From a virus: a stretch of 26,047 bases of DNA. Below are positions 7,102 to 13,651 of the stretch, piece after piece. Where the stretch lies: positions 1 to 26,047 of the IMG/VR virus record IMGVR_UViG_3300009151_000328. The stretch is one strand, 5' to 3'. The position numbers were made by a program, and so were the translations under genes. Position 1 is the first letter of the stretch, and each line of letters opens with the position of its first letter. Below the pieces are notes generated by a model that saw only the letters and a list, made by a program, of their open reading frames with translations, did no database searches and was not told the DNA's origin.

Positions 7102-7156
7102 GTTAACCGAATTGGTTAACTTACGGCTATTATCCATCATAATAGCCAAAGGTCAA
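7102..7156 (-). promoter_or_regulatory. Early promoter module with GTTAACC palindrome (copy A)
   Basis: On the minus strand: TTGACC (7151-7156), 16 bases, GATAAT (7129-7134), the conserved block AGCCGTAA, then the inverted repeat GTTAACC-AATTC-GGTTAAC (7102-7120). The leader continues with AATTTGAAGAGGA to the ATG. Bases 7157-7220, up to the late promoter of the next plus-strand gene, hold no gene. Confidence 0.85.
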
Positions 7157-7220
7157 CAGGGGAAGCAAAATAAATTTAATAATATGGAGAAGGCTCCAAA
7201 TAAGGGGCAATTCTATTTTA

Positions 7221-7228
7221 TATAAATA
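7221..7228 (+). promoter_or_regulatory. T4-type late promoter for the intact homing endonuclease
   Basis: Perfect TATAAATA 69 bases before the ATG. The leader shares CTAATCATTCTT and ACAATAA with the leader of the broken copy at 3975. Confidence 0.85.
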
Positions 7229-7296
7229 GTTATAGGTCGCGATGTATCAGCATCCACCTATCCTAATCATTCTTTACAATAAACAAGGAGTCTACC

Positions 7297-8190
7297 ATGA
7301 CCAGCAAAACTATATATCTGCCGTATTTTTATATCATCCGCCACAAATCCACTGGAAAGATGTATGCAGGAGCAAAGTGGGCTAAAGGGTGTCATCCCGA
7401 CGAGTTCATGCAAGTTAATGGTTACACTACATCTTCATCAACAATAAACCAAATCATAGAACAAGAAGGACTTGATTCCTTTGAAGTACTTACGATCGAT
7501 ACCAATCTTGATGGATTATCAGCTTATGAATACGAATCCTTATTCTTACAAACTATTAATTGTGCCAATTCTGATGATTGGTATAATGGTCATAACAATA
7601 GTGGTATGGCGTTTGGATTACCTCAATTCTATGAAAAATCTAGGGAAACCTTGATGTATAGATATGGCGTTATTCATCCTTCACAAACACACGATTTTAG
7701 AGACAAAGTGAAGTCTACGTGTGCGTCTCTATATGGAAATGAAAATTATAATAATATTGAACAAAATAAAGAAACGTGTTTTGAACGGTATGGTGATTGG
7801 GCAATTAACGTATCAAGAAATAAATTCTGTAATGATAATGGCGTAGATAACGTTTCTCAATTACCAGGGATATCAAAAAAAGTAGCTGATACAAAAGAAG
7901 AACGGTATGGGACATCAACTTACAATAATAGAGAACAGTGTCGTTCAACTTGCTTAGAGCGTTATGGTGTTGAAAATTACAATAATCCACAAATGAGTAA
8001 ACAAACTAAATTAGAGAAATATGGAGATAGTAACTATACTAATAGAGAACAAGCTAAAAATACTATGTTGTCCAATATTGGTTACGATAATGTATCTAAA
8101 GTGCCATTCCTATCAATAATAGAAACTAGGAAAACGTATGCAAAAAATATAATTTCCAGACGTTTTCCCGAGTTAAAAAAATATTATTAA
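7297..8190 (+). CDS. GIY-YIG homing endonuclease
   Basis: A 297-residue free-standing homing endonuclease. The N-terminal GIY-YIG domain shows YFYIIRH (the GIY strand), GKMYAGAKWAKG (the YIG strand and helix), AYEYESLFLQ with the probable catalytic Glu, and WYNGHNNSG. From residue 115 on, 20-30-residue repeats of the form 'ERYGVxNxxQ...K' occur about six times, a DNA-binding array common in phage homing endonucleases (DUF7487-like). It ends in RKTYAKNIISRRFPELKKYY. Such enzymes cut a phage lacking the gene so that repair copies it in. It has its own late promoter, an AAGGAG ribosome-binding site and a 4-base convergent overlap with phoH. Confidence 0.92.
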   Translation: MTSKTIYLPYFYIIRHKSTGKMYAGAKWAKGCHPDEFMQVNGYTTSSSTINQIIEQEGLDSFEVLTIDTNLDGLSAYEYESLFLQTINCANSDDWYNGHNNSGMAFGLPQFYEKSRETLMYRYGVIHPSQTHDFRDKVKSTCASLYGNENYNNIEQNKETCFERYGDWAINVSRNKFCNDNGVDNVSQLPGISKKVADTKEERYGTSTYNNREQCRSTCLERYGVENYNNPQMSKQTKLEKYGDSNYTNREQAKNTMLSNIGYDNVSKVPFLSIIETRKTYAKNIISRRFPELKKYY

Positions 8191-8945
8191 AGCCCAAATT
8201 TCTCGCAAGCCATAATCCAGGATTTTACTAGACTAGACCGAACAATATCATCAGGTGTGAAGTGTATTCTAGTAAATTCTGGCATAGATTCAGCAACTTT
8301 CAAAAATTCAAACATTCCAGATACTTCATTGGATTTTTTGGTCAAGTCATTCTGTTTAGTATCGCCAACAAAAATAATCTTTGATTGATGACCAATCCTA
8401 GTAATGACGGTAGAAAGTTCACCCCAAGTCATATTCTGCATTTCATCCACTATGACGATAGAATTATCAAAGCTCATTCCCCTAATTGCGGTGGTAGTAT
8501 TAAACTCGATATATCCCTGTTCTTTTAATCTTTGATACGCATCTTTCTTACCAAACAAGGTTGCTGCAATTTGTTCGTATGGAGATTCGTATATTGAAGT
8601 CTTTTCTTCAAGAGAACCTTTGAGGTAACCAACATCTCTCGTTTGTACAGCTGACCGGATAATGAGTACTTGGTTGAAACTATTTCCACGACACATGATT
8701 TCTTCAAGAGCCTTATACAAGGCTATGAAACTTTTACCTGTACCCGCCGAACCAGACAACATCATAAAATAATCACCTAACTTATAAGCATCAAAGAATG
8801 CTCTTTGGTTATCAGTCAGAGGTGAGAATGTTTTTAGATCTTCAATCCGCATCTTAATTCTATTAGAAGCAGTAGGAGTCTGTTTGATAGGTTCCTGTTT
8901 AAGATCATCAAAATGCTTTTCAATAATTCTGGGTTTTCTGGCCAT
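8187..8945 (-). CDS. phoH: PhoH-like ATPase
   Basis: A 252-residue PhoH-family P-loop ATPase. Walker A GSAGTGKS is at 65-72 and Walker B IVIVDEMQN at 163-171; TDNQRAFFDAY, IIRSAVQTRDVGYLKG and IIFVGDTKQNDL are further family motifs. PhoH-like proteins are frequent in marine and T4-like phages; their phage role is unsettled (RNA or phosphate-linked metabolism proposed). It heads a downstream set transcribed from the right. AGGA ribosome-binding site. Confidence 0.95.
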   Translation of the reverse strand: MARKPRIIEKHFDDLKQEPIKQTPTASNRIKMRIEDLKTFSPLTDNQRAFFDAYKLGDYFMMLSGSAGTGKSFIALYKALEEIMCRGNSFNQVLIIRSAVQTRDVGYLKGSLEEKTSIYESPYEQIAATLFGKKDAYQRLKEQGYIEFNTTTAIRGMSFDNSIVIVDEMQNMTWGELSTVITRIGHQSKIIFVGDTKQNDLTKKSNEVSGMFEFLKVAESMPEFTRIHFTPDDIVRSSLVKSWIMACEKFGL

Positions 8946-8965
8946 AAAATTCCTTTTTGGTTTGA

Positions 8966-9211
8966 TTAGATGTCGGTAGTTTTGTCTAGTATGCTACCTG
9001 ATGTTCTTTGGTGTATTCGAGAAAGTACTTCCTTAAAGGCTCCTCCTTTAGTCAAGCCTCCTGACATTCTTACTGAATTACATAATGCAGGAGTAGATAG
9101 TTGAATTTCTAAATGTGGGTTTGCTTTCTTAAATGAATCAAGTTCGGACATCTTGATAATCCGTTCTGTGACTTCACCTGTTTCCTTATTCTTGAAATCG
9201 TAGGTTGGCAT
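8966..9211 (-). CDS. Conserved T4-like protein with FmdB-like N-terminus
   Basis: 81 residues starting MPTYDFKNKETGEV, the opening of phage FmdB-type zinc-ribbon proteins, followed by MSELDSFKKANPHLEI and GGAFKEVLSRIHQRT. Only one Cys (in ALCNSV) remains, so no zinc site can form here. T4-like phages often carry this gene near phoH. Function unknown. The first base of its ATG is the last base of the next stop codon. Confidence 0.82.
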   Translation of the reverse strand: MPTYDFKNKETGEVTERIIKMSELDSFKKANPHLEIQLSTPALCNSVRMSGGLTKGGAFKEVLSRIHQRTSGSILDKTTDI

Positions 9212-9393
9212 TAAAATTCCTTCATTGAATATTGGTCTTTAGTTGGATCATAAAACTCACCCCGTTCTATACTGTAATACATTACTCTGCCATTTTTCCT
9301 GAAAGGACCAACGTGATTAGGAAGTTGTCCAAATCCGTCTAGCATAGCATACTGTTTATTGTCATCAGCTTTGATTGGAGTAAACTGGTACAT
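9211..9393 (-). CDS. Hypothetical protein, 60 aa
   Basis: A small soluble protein (MYQFTPIKADDNKQYAMLDG, then GPFRKNGRVMYYS). No family named. GAGGA lies 6 bases before the ATG. Part of the tightly packed small-gene run 8966-9939. Confidence 0.75.
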   Translation of the reverse strand: MYQFTPIKADDNKQYAMLDGFGQLPNHVGPFRKNGRVMYYSIERGEFYDPTKDQYSMKEF

Positions 9394-9395
9394 AC

Positions 9396-9548
9396 TTAAT
9401 CCTCTTGATCAAATTCAGGTTCAGTAGGTTTGGATTCCTTAGTAGGCTCCTTAGCTTTACTCCAATCAATTGCATCCCAATTGTCCCTGTATTTCTTCAT
9501 ATCGACTCGGTCTTTGTCGCCCTTACCACCTTCCCACTGTCCAGCCAT
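9396..9548 (-). CDS. Conserved small T4-like protein, 50 aa
   Basis: Minus-strand frame beginning MAGQWEGGKGDKDRVDMKKY and continuing RDNWDAIDWSK, then a Pro/Lys/Glu-rich tail. I recall this GQWEGGKGD...YxxNWD pattern as a short conserved protein of T4-like phages of unknown function. GGGAGG precedes the ATG by 4 bases. The start overlaps the previous stop (TGATG). Confidence 0.8.
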   Translation of the reverse strand: MAGQWEGGKGDKDRVDMKKYRDNWDAIDWSKAKEPTKESKPTEPEFDQED

Positions 9549-9685
9549 CAAACCTCCCTAGATTTATAATATTGATACAATTTAACATAATGAGCAAATT
9601 GTATTGGTTCCTGCTTATGATCAGGCAGGACTCCAAACATAGCAATCATTTCATCGTATATAGTTTGCATTTCAGTATCGCTCAT
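9548..9685 (-). CDS. Conserved small T4-like protein, 45 aa
   Basis: Minus-strand frame MSDTEMQTIYDEMIAMFG, then LPDHKQEPIQFAHYVKLYQYY. It looks like a small helical protein I recall from T4-like phages ('IYDEM...FG.LP...EP..FA.YVKLY'), of unknown role. It overlaps the preceding gene by ATGA and the following by TGATG, which supports real translation. Confidence 0.78.
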   Translation of the reverse strand: MSDTEMQTIYDEMIAMFGVLPDHKQEPIQFAHYVKLYQYYKSREV

Positions 9686-9939
9686 CCACAGAATCCTGAT
9701 AATGGTAGTTGTTCAGCGTACTTATCCGGATCAACAACAACAGCTTTTTTGACTGAAGTAATAGCATATTCGTAGATTTTGCCTAAATCGGGTTCATTAG
9801 TCCAATTGAGTTCACTAGCACGGATAGGCATATGAACATGACTGATAGTACCATCATTACAAATAGTACGGTAAACTACTACAGCATCATCTGATATAGG
9901 TTGAACGTCAGCAGTGTGTTTGATAAAATTGTATAGCAT
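9682..9939 (-). CDS. Hypothetical protein, 85 aa
   Basis: A soluble mixed protein (MLYNFIKHTADVQPIS, DDAVVVYRTICNDGTISHVH). No family recognised. GAGG ribosome-binding site. It overlaps the next gene by 4 bases. Confidence 0.75.
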   Translation of the reverse strand: MLYNFIKHTADVQPISDDAVVVYRTICNDGTISHVHMPIRASELNWTNEPDLGKIYEYAITSVKKAVVVDPDKYAEQLPLSGFCG

Positions 9940-9981
9940 TTGTGTCCCTCGGTTAGTAAAAATGTATCTATTGTTTAATTT

Positions 9982-10188
9982 TTAATGCTCCATATAACTA
10001 GTCATGAACCTAACATCGTCTGGATAAAATTCTCCATTAAGATAAGCATCTTTAAGATTTGACCACTCACTACTTACATCGATTTTGCTATCTAACATTC
10101 CTGCTACAGTGTAACTGAAAGGTTGGTCGTCATTATAATAAGCATATACGGCATGGATTAATTCTAAGTCACTTATAGTATTTTTCAT
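9982..10188 (-). CDS. Hypothetical early protein, 68 aa
   Basis: Start placed at ATG 10188 (MKNTISDLELIHAVYAYY), which has GGAGG upstream and begins one base after the previous stop. Acidic, helical, no known motif. Second gene behind early promoter copy B. Confidence 0.75.
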   Translation of the reverse strand: MKNTISDLELIHAVYAYYNDDQPFSYTVAGMLDSKIDVSSEWSNLKDAYLNGEFYPDDVRFMTSYMEH

Positions 10189-10189
10189 A

Positions 10190-10405
10190 TTACACATCCT
10201 CCGAAATTGATAAAATATCCAAACCATCACCGTGTTTGAAAATTGCTCTTGCTTTTGCATCTTCTTCATCAAACGCTACAATGTAGTCGAATCCGTGAAC
10301 AGTGTCTTTTTTGAAGAAGTAATCGAATTTTTCATATTCCACTTCAAAAGATTTCATATTAGCTGGAAGGGATTTGTCTAGTCTGTTTAAATTTATTGAT
10401 CTCAT
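10190..10405 (-). CDS. Hypothetical early protein, 71 aa
   Basis: Start at ATG 10405 (MRSINLNRLDKSLPANMKSF), with GAGGA 9 bases upstream in the common early leader; the TTG six codons earlier overlaps that site. The sequence DYIVAFDEEDAKARAIFKHGD looks like a small soluble fold. First gene behind promoter copy B. Confidence 0.75.
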   Translation of the reverse strand: MRSINLNRLDKSLPANMKSFEVEYEKFDYFFKKDTVHGFDYIVAFDEEDAKARAIFKHGDGLDILSISEDV

Positions 10406-10433
10406 TTTATAATTCCTCTTCAAGTTTAAATTT

Positions 10434-10488
10434 GTTAACCCGATTGGTTAACTTACGGCTATTATCCTTGATTATACCAAAAGGTCAA
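10434..10488 (-). promoter_or_regulatory. Early promoter module (copy B)
   Basis: Minus strand: TTGACC (10483-10488), 16 bases, GATAAT (10461-10466), AGCCGTAA, then GTTAACC-AATCG-GGTTAAC (10434-10452). It is divergent from the late promoter at 10498. Confidence 0.87.
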
Positions 10489-10497
10489 CAATTATTT

Positions 10498-10505
10498 AAT
10501 AAATA
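10498..10505 (+). promoter_or_regulatory. Probable late promoter of the lysis cassette (AATAAATA variant)
   Basis: AATAAATA, one base from TATAAATA, 28 bases before the first plus-strand gene and back to back with early promoter B. Confidence 0.55.
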
Positions 10506-10532
10506 ATATGAAAGGAATTTAGGAGACGTAGC

Positions 10533-10823
10533 ATGGAAGGCGAGATCACTAGTTGGCTTGATTTAATTAGTAAAGTTGGATTCCCCATTGTTTCTGCTAT
10601 TGCAGCAGGATACTTCATTTTCTTAACTCTGAAATTTATCTTGGATGGTACGTTAAGTTCACTCAAGAATATATCGAGTATCATTATTCGGCTAGACCAT
10701 AGAATCGATATAATGTCGAACGACCTAATAAGAATTGATGTTCTTGTATCCAGTGCTCTTGGATTGAAGCCTGATACGAGCAGAATAGCACGTTCTGAAC
10801 AATCAGATCATAGAGGAGACTAG
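10533..10823 (+). CDS. Small membrane protein with coiled coil, lysis cassette
   Basis: 96 residues: a short N-terminal amphipathic part, one transmembrane segment at about 14-37 (VGFPIVSAIAAGYFIFLTL), then a helical region (IIIRLDHRIDIMSNDLIRID) likely to form a coiled coil in the cytoplasm. The 'xVGFPI' start recalls YvrJ-like and small holin-like phage proteins. It is clearly related to the next gene (shared GFPI, ND, and C-terminal LxLKG-type end). Strong GGAG ribosome-binding site. Confidence 0.8.
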   Translation: MEGEITSWLDLISKVGFPIVSAIAAGYFIFLTLKFILDGTLSSLKNISSIIIRLDHRIDIMSNDLIRIDVLVSSALGLKPDTSRIARSEQSDHRGD

Positions 10824-10824
10824 T

Positions 10825-11112
10825 ATGAGTCTTAATGATGTAGCAAAAGTTATCAATGAATATGGATTTCCTATTATCGAGACTATGGGCATTGCGTATA
10901 TTCTTTATTATGTGTGGGTTTGGACCACGACCAAAGTCAAGCCGGTAATATCAGAAGTTAATGCTGTTCTTATAGCACTCATCGACAGAGTCAGATTGTT
11001 GGATAATGATATGCTAAGGCTAACCCAGAAAGTAAACGTGGTTCTTCATCTGAAAGGAGTAGAACCATTCATGTATAAGGAAAAAGAAGATGAGCGAAAC
11101 GACAAAGGGTGA
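10825..11112 (+). CDS. Small membrane protein, paralogue of the gene before it
   Basis: 95 residues with the same plan: INEYGFPIIETMGIAYILYYVWVW as the membrane segment, then IALIDRVRLLDNDMLRLTQKV as a heptad-like helix. It probably arose by tandem duplication of the 10533 gene. It could be a holin, antiholin or membrane scaffold; the sequence does not decide. GGAG precedes the ATG, which starts one base after the previous gene. Confidence 0.8.
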   Translation: MSLNDVAKVINEYGFPIIETMGIAYILYYVWVWTTTKVKPVISEVNAVLIALIDRVRLLDNDMLRLTQKVNVVLHLKGVEPFMYKEKEDERNDKG

Positions 11113-11416
11113 ATTCATCGAAAAGATTGTATTTGCCGCAGTTCCTATTCTGTTCAGTTGTATTGTGTACCTAGTATCAGATTTGAATACTACCAAAACC
11201 AAATTGACTGAATTGGATAATAAGATTGCTATCGTAGTATCTCCAGAGAATATACCAAGACCAAACCAATCAGCAGAACTAGCAAGAGAAAAGTTAAGAT
11301 TGGATTTCGTTACTGAACAAAACGAGAGTCTAATAAGACATACACAGAACATCGGTCAGATTAATTTATTGAACTGGAGAGTAACTGAACTGGAGAAGTT
11401 AAATGGGAAAAAGTAA
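11090..11416 (+). CDS. Membrane-anchored coiled-coil protein, lysis cassette
   Basis: 108 residues: transmembrane segment at about 10-30 (EKIVFAAVPILFSCIVYLVSD), then a long charged helix to the end with heptad spacing (TKTKLTELDNKIA, NLLNWRVTELEKL). The topology resembles an inner-membrane spanin, but no partner outer-membrane lipoprotein is nested or adjacent, so spanin is only one possibility. It overlaps both neighbours. Confidence 0.78.
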   Translation: MSETTKGEFIEKIVFAAVPILFSCIVYLVSDLNTTKTKLTELDNKIAIVVSPENIPRPNQSAELAREKLRLDFVTEQNESLIRHTQNIGQINLLNWRVTELEKLNGKK

Positions 11417-11675
11417 AATATTAGAAGGTGGTTGGAGAACTGCTTTGGCGTGGAGTTATGTTTGGATTTGTATGTTTGATTTCTGTATTGGCCCAGTCAT
11501 CTATAATTTCCTACAATATTACAATCCAGGTCAACATGTAGAAATGTGGCAAGCAATAACCTTGCAGGGTGGAGGTTTATATCATCTTGCCATGGGTGCA
11601 ATCTTAGGCATTTCTGCTCACGGACGCACCCAGGAAAAATTAGCATCAACTAAAGAAAGTTCGGCTGAACTGTAA
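11403..11675 (+). CDS. Holin
   Basis: 90 residues. The sequence GWRTALAWSYVWICMFDF, then WQAITLQGGGLYHLAMGAILG and AHGRTQEKLA matches a phage holin family with this WRP-like start and the conserved TLQGGGL..LAMGAILG helix followed by RTQEK. Holins form pores in the inner membrane and time lysis. Two transmembrane segments are clear (about 14-35 and 54-72). It is the last gene of the cassette, with GGAG upstream, and its 3' end overlaps the convergent phosphoesterase gene by 30 bases. Confidence 0.87.
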   Translation: MGKSKILEGGWRTALAWSYVWICMFDFCIGPVIYNFLQYYNPGQHVEMWQAITLQGGGLYHLAMGAILGISAHGRTQEKLASTKESSAEL

Positions 11676-12158
11676 AATGTCGTCTAGCATTATAGGATAA
11701 TAATCAGTTTGTTCGACTGAAACATTCAAATAACGGGCATCATCAATAATTTTACTATGAAGATGTCCGTGTACATTCATCTTGTATCTGTGTTCTAACT
11801 GAGATGGATGTACTGGTATATGACTTAACAATACATTTTCCACTGTATGATAAGAACGGATATCTTTAAAATATTCCATGTATTCATCTACTCTAAAGAA
11901 ATCGTGATTGCCTTTGATGAGAATCAAATTCTTGCAATGTATCTGTTCAAGCATCTTCAATCCTGATCTGTTTAGTGCAACATCACCAAGTATGAAGCAT
12001 TCATCACCAAATTTTACTTTCTCGTTGAATCGTCTAACAAGCTCTTGGTTCATCTCATCGATATCATCCCAAGGTCTCATTTTGGTACCATCTTCATTCA
12101 AGAACTTTAGAACATTCTTGTGATTGAAGTGTTGGTCTGAAGTTATCCAAGTTGCCAT
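11646..12158 (-). CDS. Metallophosphoesterase (calcineurin-like)
   Basis: 170 residues with all family motifs in order: Asp8-x-His10 in SDQHFNH, GD at 58-59, GNHD at 83-86, SHIPVH at 112-117 and HGHLH at 130-134. These bind the two metal ions of calcineurin-like phosphoesterases. The substrate is unknown; phage versions may act on nucleotides or on ADP-ribose-type or polynucleotide ends. The short length shows a bare catalytic domain. Confidence 0.92.
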   Translation of the reverse strand: MATWITSDQHFNHKNVLKFLNEDGTKMRPWDDIDEMNQELVRRFNEKVKFGDECFILGDVALNRSGLKMLEQIHCKNLILIKGNHDFFRVDEYMEYFKDIRSYHTVENVLLSHIPVHPSQLEHRYKMNVHGHLHSKIIDDARYLNVSVEQTDYYPIMLDDILQFSRTFFS

Positions 12159-12159
12159 A

Positions 12160-12372
12160 TCATTCCGGTTTACGGTTTTGATAATAAGAAGTTTCTAAAG
12201 TATTTCCAACGATTCGTTTACAGTCATCATTACCACAGAAATCTTTAGCCCACACTCGTTTCACATCTTCTCTATGCACTTGTATATTTCTAAACTCTGG
12301 GTCCCATCCAACACTGAATCCAAATATAATACCCATTAGCCAATAATACCAACAGTCAAGAAACCTATCCAC
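12160..12372 (-). CDS. Hypothetical protein with N-terminal membrane segment, 70 aa
   Basis: I choose the GTG start at 12372 (GGAG 8 bases upstream, stop/start overlap TAGTG with the gene before). Residues 6-21 are hydrophobic (LDCWYYWLMGIIFGFSV); the rest is soluble with CGNDDCKRIVGNTLE, two Cys that could pair. No family recognised. Confidence 0.65.
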   Translation of the reverse strand: MDRFLDCWYYWLMGIIFGFSVGWDPEFRNIQVHREDVKRVWAKDFCGNDDCKRIVGNTLETSYYQNRKPE

Positions 12373-12569
12373 TACCAAGACTCCACGCCAGTAACAGGCA
12401 AAGTAACTGTTGCATCTAGGTCAACCAGTTTATAATTGAATTGAATATCCACGGTATTGCCAATGCCGTTAGTATGGTATAGCAAGGAAAAATTATTCAC
12501 GTCACTAAAACGGTCAAGTAACTTCACAATCTTTTCAAGTTCACTTCTGTGTAATCTAATTTCAGTCAT
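12372..12569 (-). CDS. Hypothetical protein, 65 aa
   Basis: Start at ATG 12569 (MTEIRLHRSELEKIVKLLDRF) with GGAG 6 bases before it. A helical N-terminus is followed by a beta-rich part (NTVDIQFNYKLVDLDATVTL). Function unknown. Confidence 0.72.
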   Translation of the reverse strand: MTEIRLHRSELEKIVKLLDRFSDVNNFSLLYHTNGIGNTVDIQFNYKLVDLDATVTLPVTGVESW

Positions 12570-12570
12570 C

Positions 12571-12816
12571 TTATTCTCCATTAGCAAATTGATTATGGAT
12601 AGACCATAGTACTGGTTCAGTTAAGTAGTTATCGCTATTTTTGTATCTTTTATCACTACGAAAAGTAAAGGTCTCAGTATATCCAACTCTAATCACAAGT
12701 TTATAATATTCGATTCCACCGTCGGCAGTTTCTTTGGTCATCATCATTGATGTTATTTTATCTATTGCTAATACAATATCACCGCCATTACAGTAGATTC
12801 TAATTCTGTTATTCAT
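12571..12816 (-). CDS. Hypothetical protein, 81 aa
   Basis: Start at ATG 12816 (MNNRIRIYCNGGDIVLAID) with AGGA upstream. Beta-rich small protein; YYKLVIRVGYTETFTFRSDKRY in the middle. It overlaps the stop of the preceding 48-residue gene (ATGA). Confidence 0.72.
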   Translation of the reverse strand: MNNRIRIYCNGGDIVLAIDKITSMMMTKETADGGIEYYKLVIRVGYTETFTFRSDKRYKNSDNYLTEPVLWSIHNQFANGE

Positions 12817-12959
12817 CTTGGTTTTCCTAAATTCCAAATCATATAAAGTGGTAAAATGATTGCTGCTACAATCGATATTCTAAAAGCTACTAGAGGTGCT
12901 ACCAATAATGTAAGAAAGAATAGTAGCAGGATAACCACAAACCAATTAGCAATATTCAT
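12813..12959 (-). CDS. Small double-spanning membrane protein, 48 aa
   Basis: Minus-strand frame MNIANWFVVILLLFFLTLLV, then APLVAFRISIVAAIILPLYM and a short basic end. Two transmembrane helices fill the protein. It fits exactly between its neighbours and overlaps the next start by 4 bases. No named family. Confidence 0.7.
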   Translation of the reverse strand: MNIANWFVVILLLFFLTLLVAPLVAFRISIVAAIILPLYMIWNLGKPR

Positions 12960-12964
12960 AAGTG

Positions 12965-13183
12965 TTATCCATTATAATGTTCAAATATTACCCAAGCACC
13001 ATTCAATGATATTATACCAATGATGATTAAGAGTCCTCTAAGAATGGTTCCTGGAAATCTCTTTTCAAGTGTCAATAAGATACTTGCTAGGAAATATCCA
13101 ATGGTGTAAATTATAACAATAGTTATCATTACTACAGACATATAATCTAGGAATGATAAATCTTCTGGTCTCATAGATCTCAT
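12965..13183 (-). CDS. Small membrane protein, 72 aa
   Basis: Two transmembrane segments: about 13-36 (DYMSVVMITIVIIYTIGYFL) and about 48-65 (LRGLLIIIGIISLNGAWVI). AGGA ribosome-binding site. One of several consecutive small membrane proteins (12813-13555), possibly envelope-modifying or superinfection-exclusion factors; function not shown. Confidence 0.75.
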   Translation of the reverse strand: MRSMRPEDLSFLDYMSVVMITIVIIYTIGYFLASILLTLEKRFPGTILRGLLIIIGIISLNGAWVIFEHYNG

Positions 13184-13184
13184 G

Positions 13185-13364
13185 TTATTTCCTGTTGTGC
13201 ATTATTGTCATAACTCTATCAGCTATTACAACAATGATTAATATTAGTATGGATAAACCGATAGGTGCAAGTATTGGTAAAGATATCAACCACCAAGACC
13301 AATCGATGTAATGGGTTAATTTAAGTCCAACAAACAGTACTGTTAAGGCTGCAAATATATTCAT
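13185..13364 (-). CDS. Small membrane protein of the 'Fragile-X-F' type, 59 aa
   Basis: Start at ATG 13364 (MNIFAALTVLFVGLKLTHYI) with AAGG upstream. The pattern 'LTxLFVxLKLxxxIxWSWWLxxLPIxxP' matches small two-helix phage proteins annotated as transmembrane Fragile-X-F proteins, whose role is unknown. It ends in a basic tail (DRVMTIMHNRK). Confidence 0.8.
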   Translation of the reverse strand: MNIFAALTVLFVGLKLTHYIDWSWWLISLPILAPIGLSILILIIVVIADRVMTIMHNRK

Positions 13365-13555
13365 TTGGTCACCTTTAGTTCTTGAGGAACACAATAGGAT
13401 TGGATTGAAAAATCTGTTTTAGATTTTAAATCGGGAACAATCAAGTGTGCAGCATACTCACAAGATTCTTTAGTAGCAAAGGCTTGTGGATCTATTGATT
13501 GTCCAATTCCAGCAGAAGTATTCCAGAAAAAGAAGTATAAGAGGTAACTATGCAC
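13361..13555 (-). CDS. Small exported protein with two cysteines, 64 aa
   Basis: I choose the GTG start at 13555, because GGAG stands 6 bases upstream; the TTG four codons earlier lies on that site. A hydrophobic N-terminus (SYLLYFFFWNTSAG) looks like a signal peptide, followed by FATKESCEYAAHLIVPDLKS and a second Cys near the end (SYCVPQ). The F-x-T-x(3)-CE pattern and the Cys spacing recur in the gene at 17752-17946. A periplasmic disulfide-bonded peptide is likely. Confidence 0.68.
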   Translation of the reverse strand: MHSYLLYFFFWNTSAGIGQSIDPQAFATKESCEYAAHLIVPDLKSKTDFSIQSYCVPQELKVTK

Positions 13556-13637
13556 AAGATTCTCCAAAAGTATTTAACCAACATTTTATGAGGTATAGTG
13601 ATACTGCTATTAGTACCACTGGTATAAATTCTAACAT
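13548..13637 (-). CDS. Very small membrane protein, 29 aa
   Basis: Minus-strand frame MLEFIPVVLIAVSLYLIKCW followed by a nine-residue tail. AAGGAG lies 7 bases before the ATG, and the end overlaps the next gene's GTG start. One transmembrane helix. It is the first reading frame after the structured RNA at 13652-13828. Confidence 0.6.
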   Translation of the reverse strand: MLEFIPVVLIAVSLYLIKCWLNTFGESCA

Positions 13638-13651
13638 TTTATTCTCCTTTT

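Noticed and set aside
7102-7156. Repeated GTTAACC blocks as a CRISPR array or attachment site
   Set aside because: The copies are kilobases apart, always next to a promoter and gene start, and have no spacer regularity.
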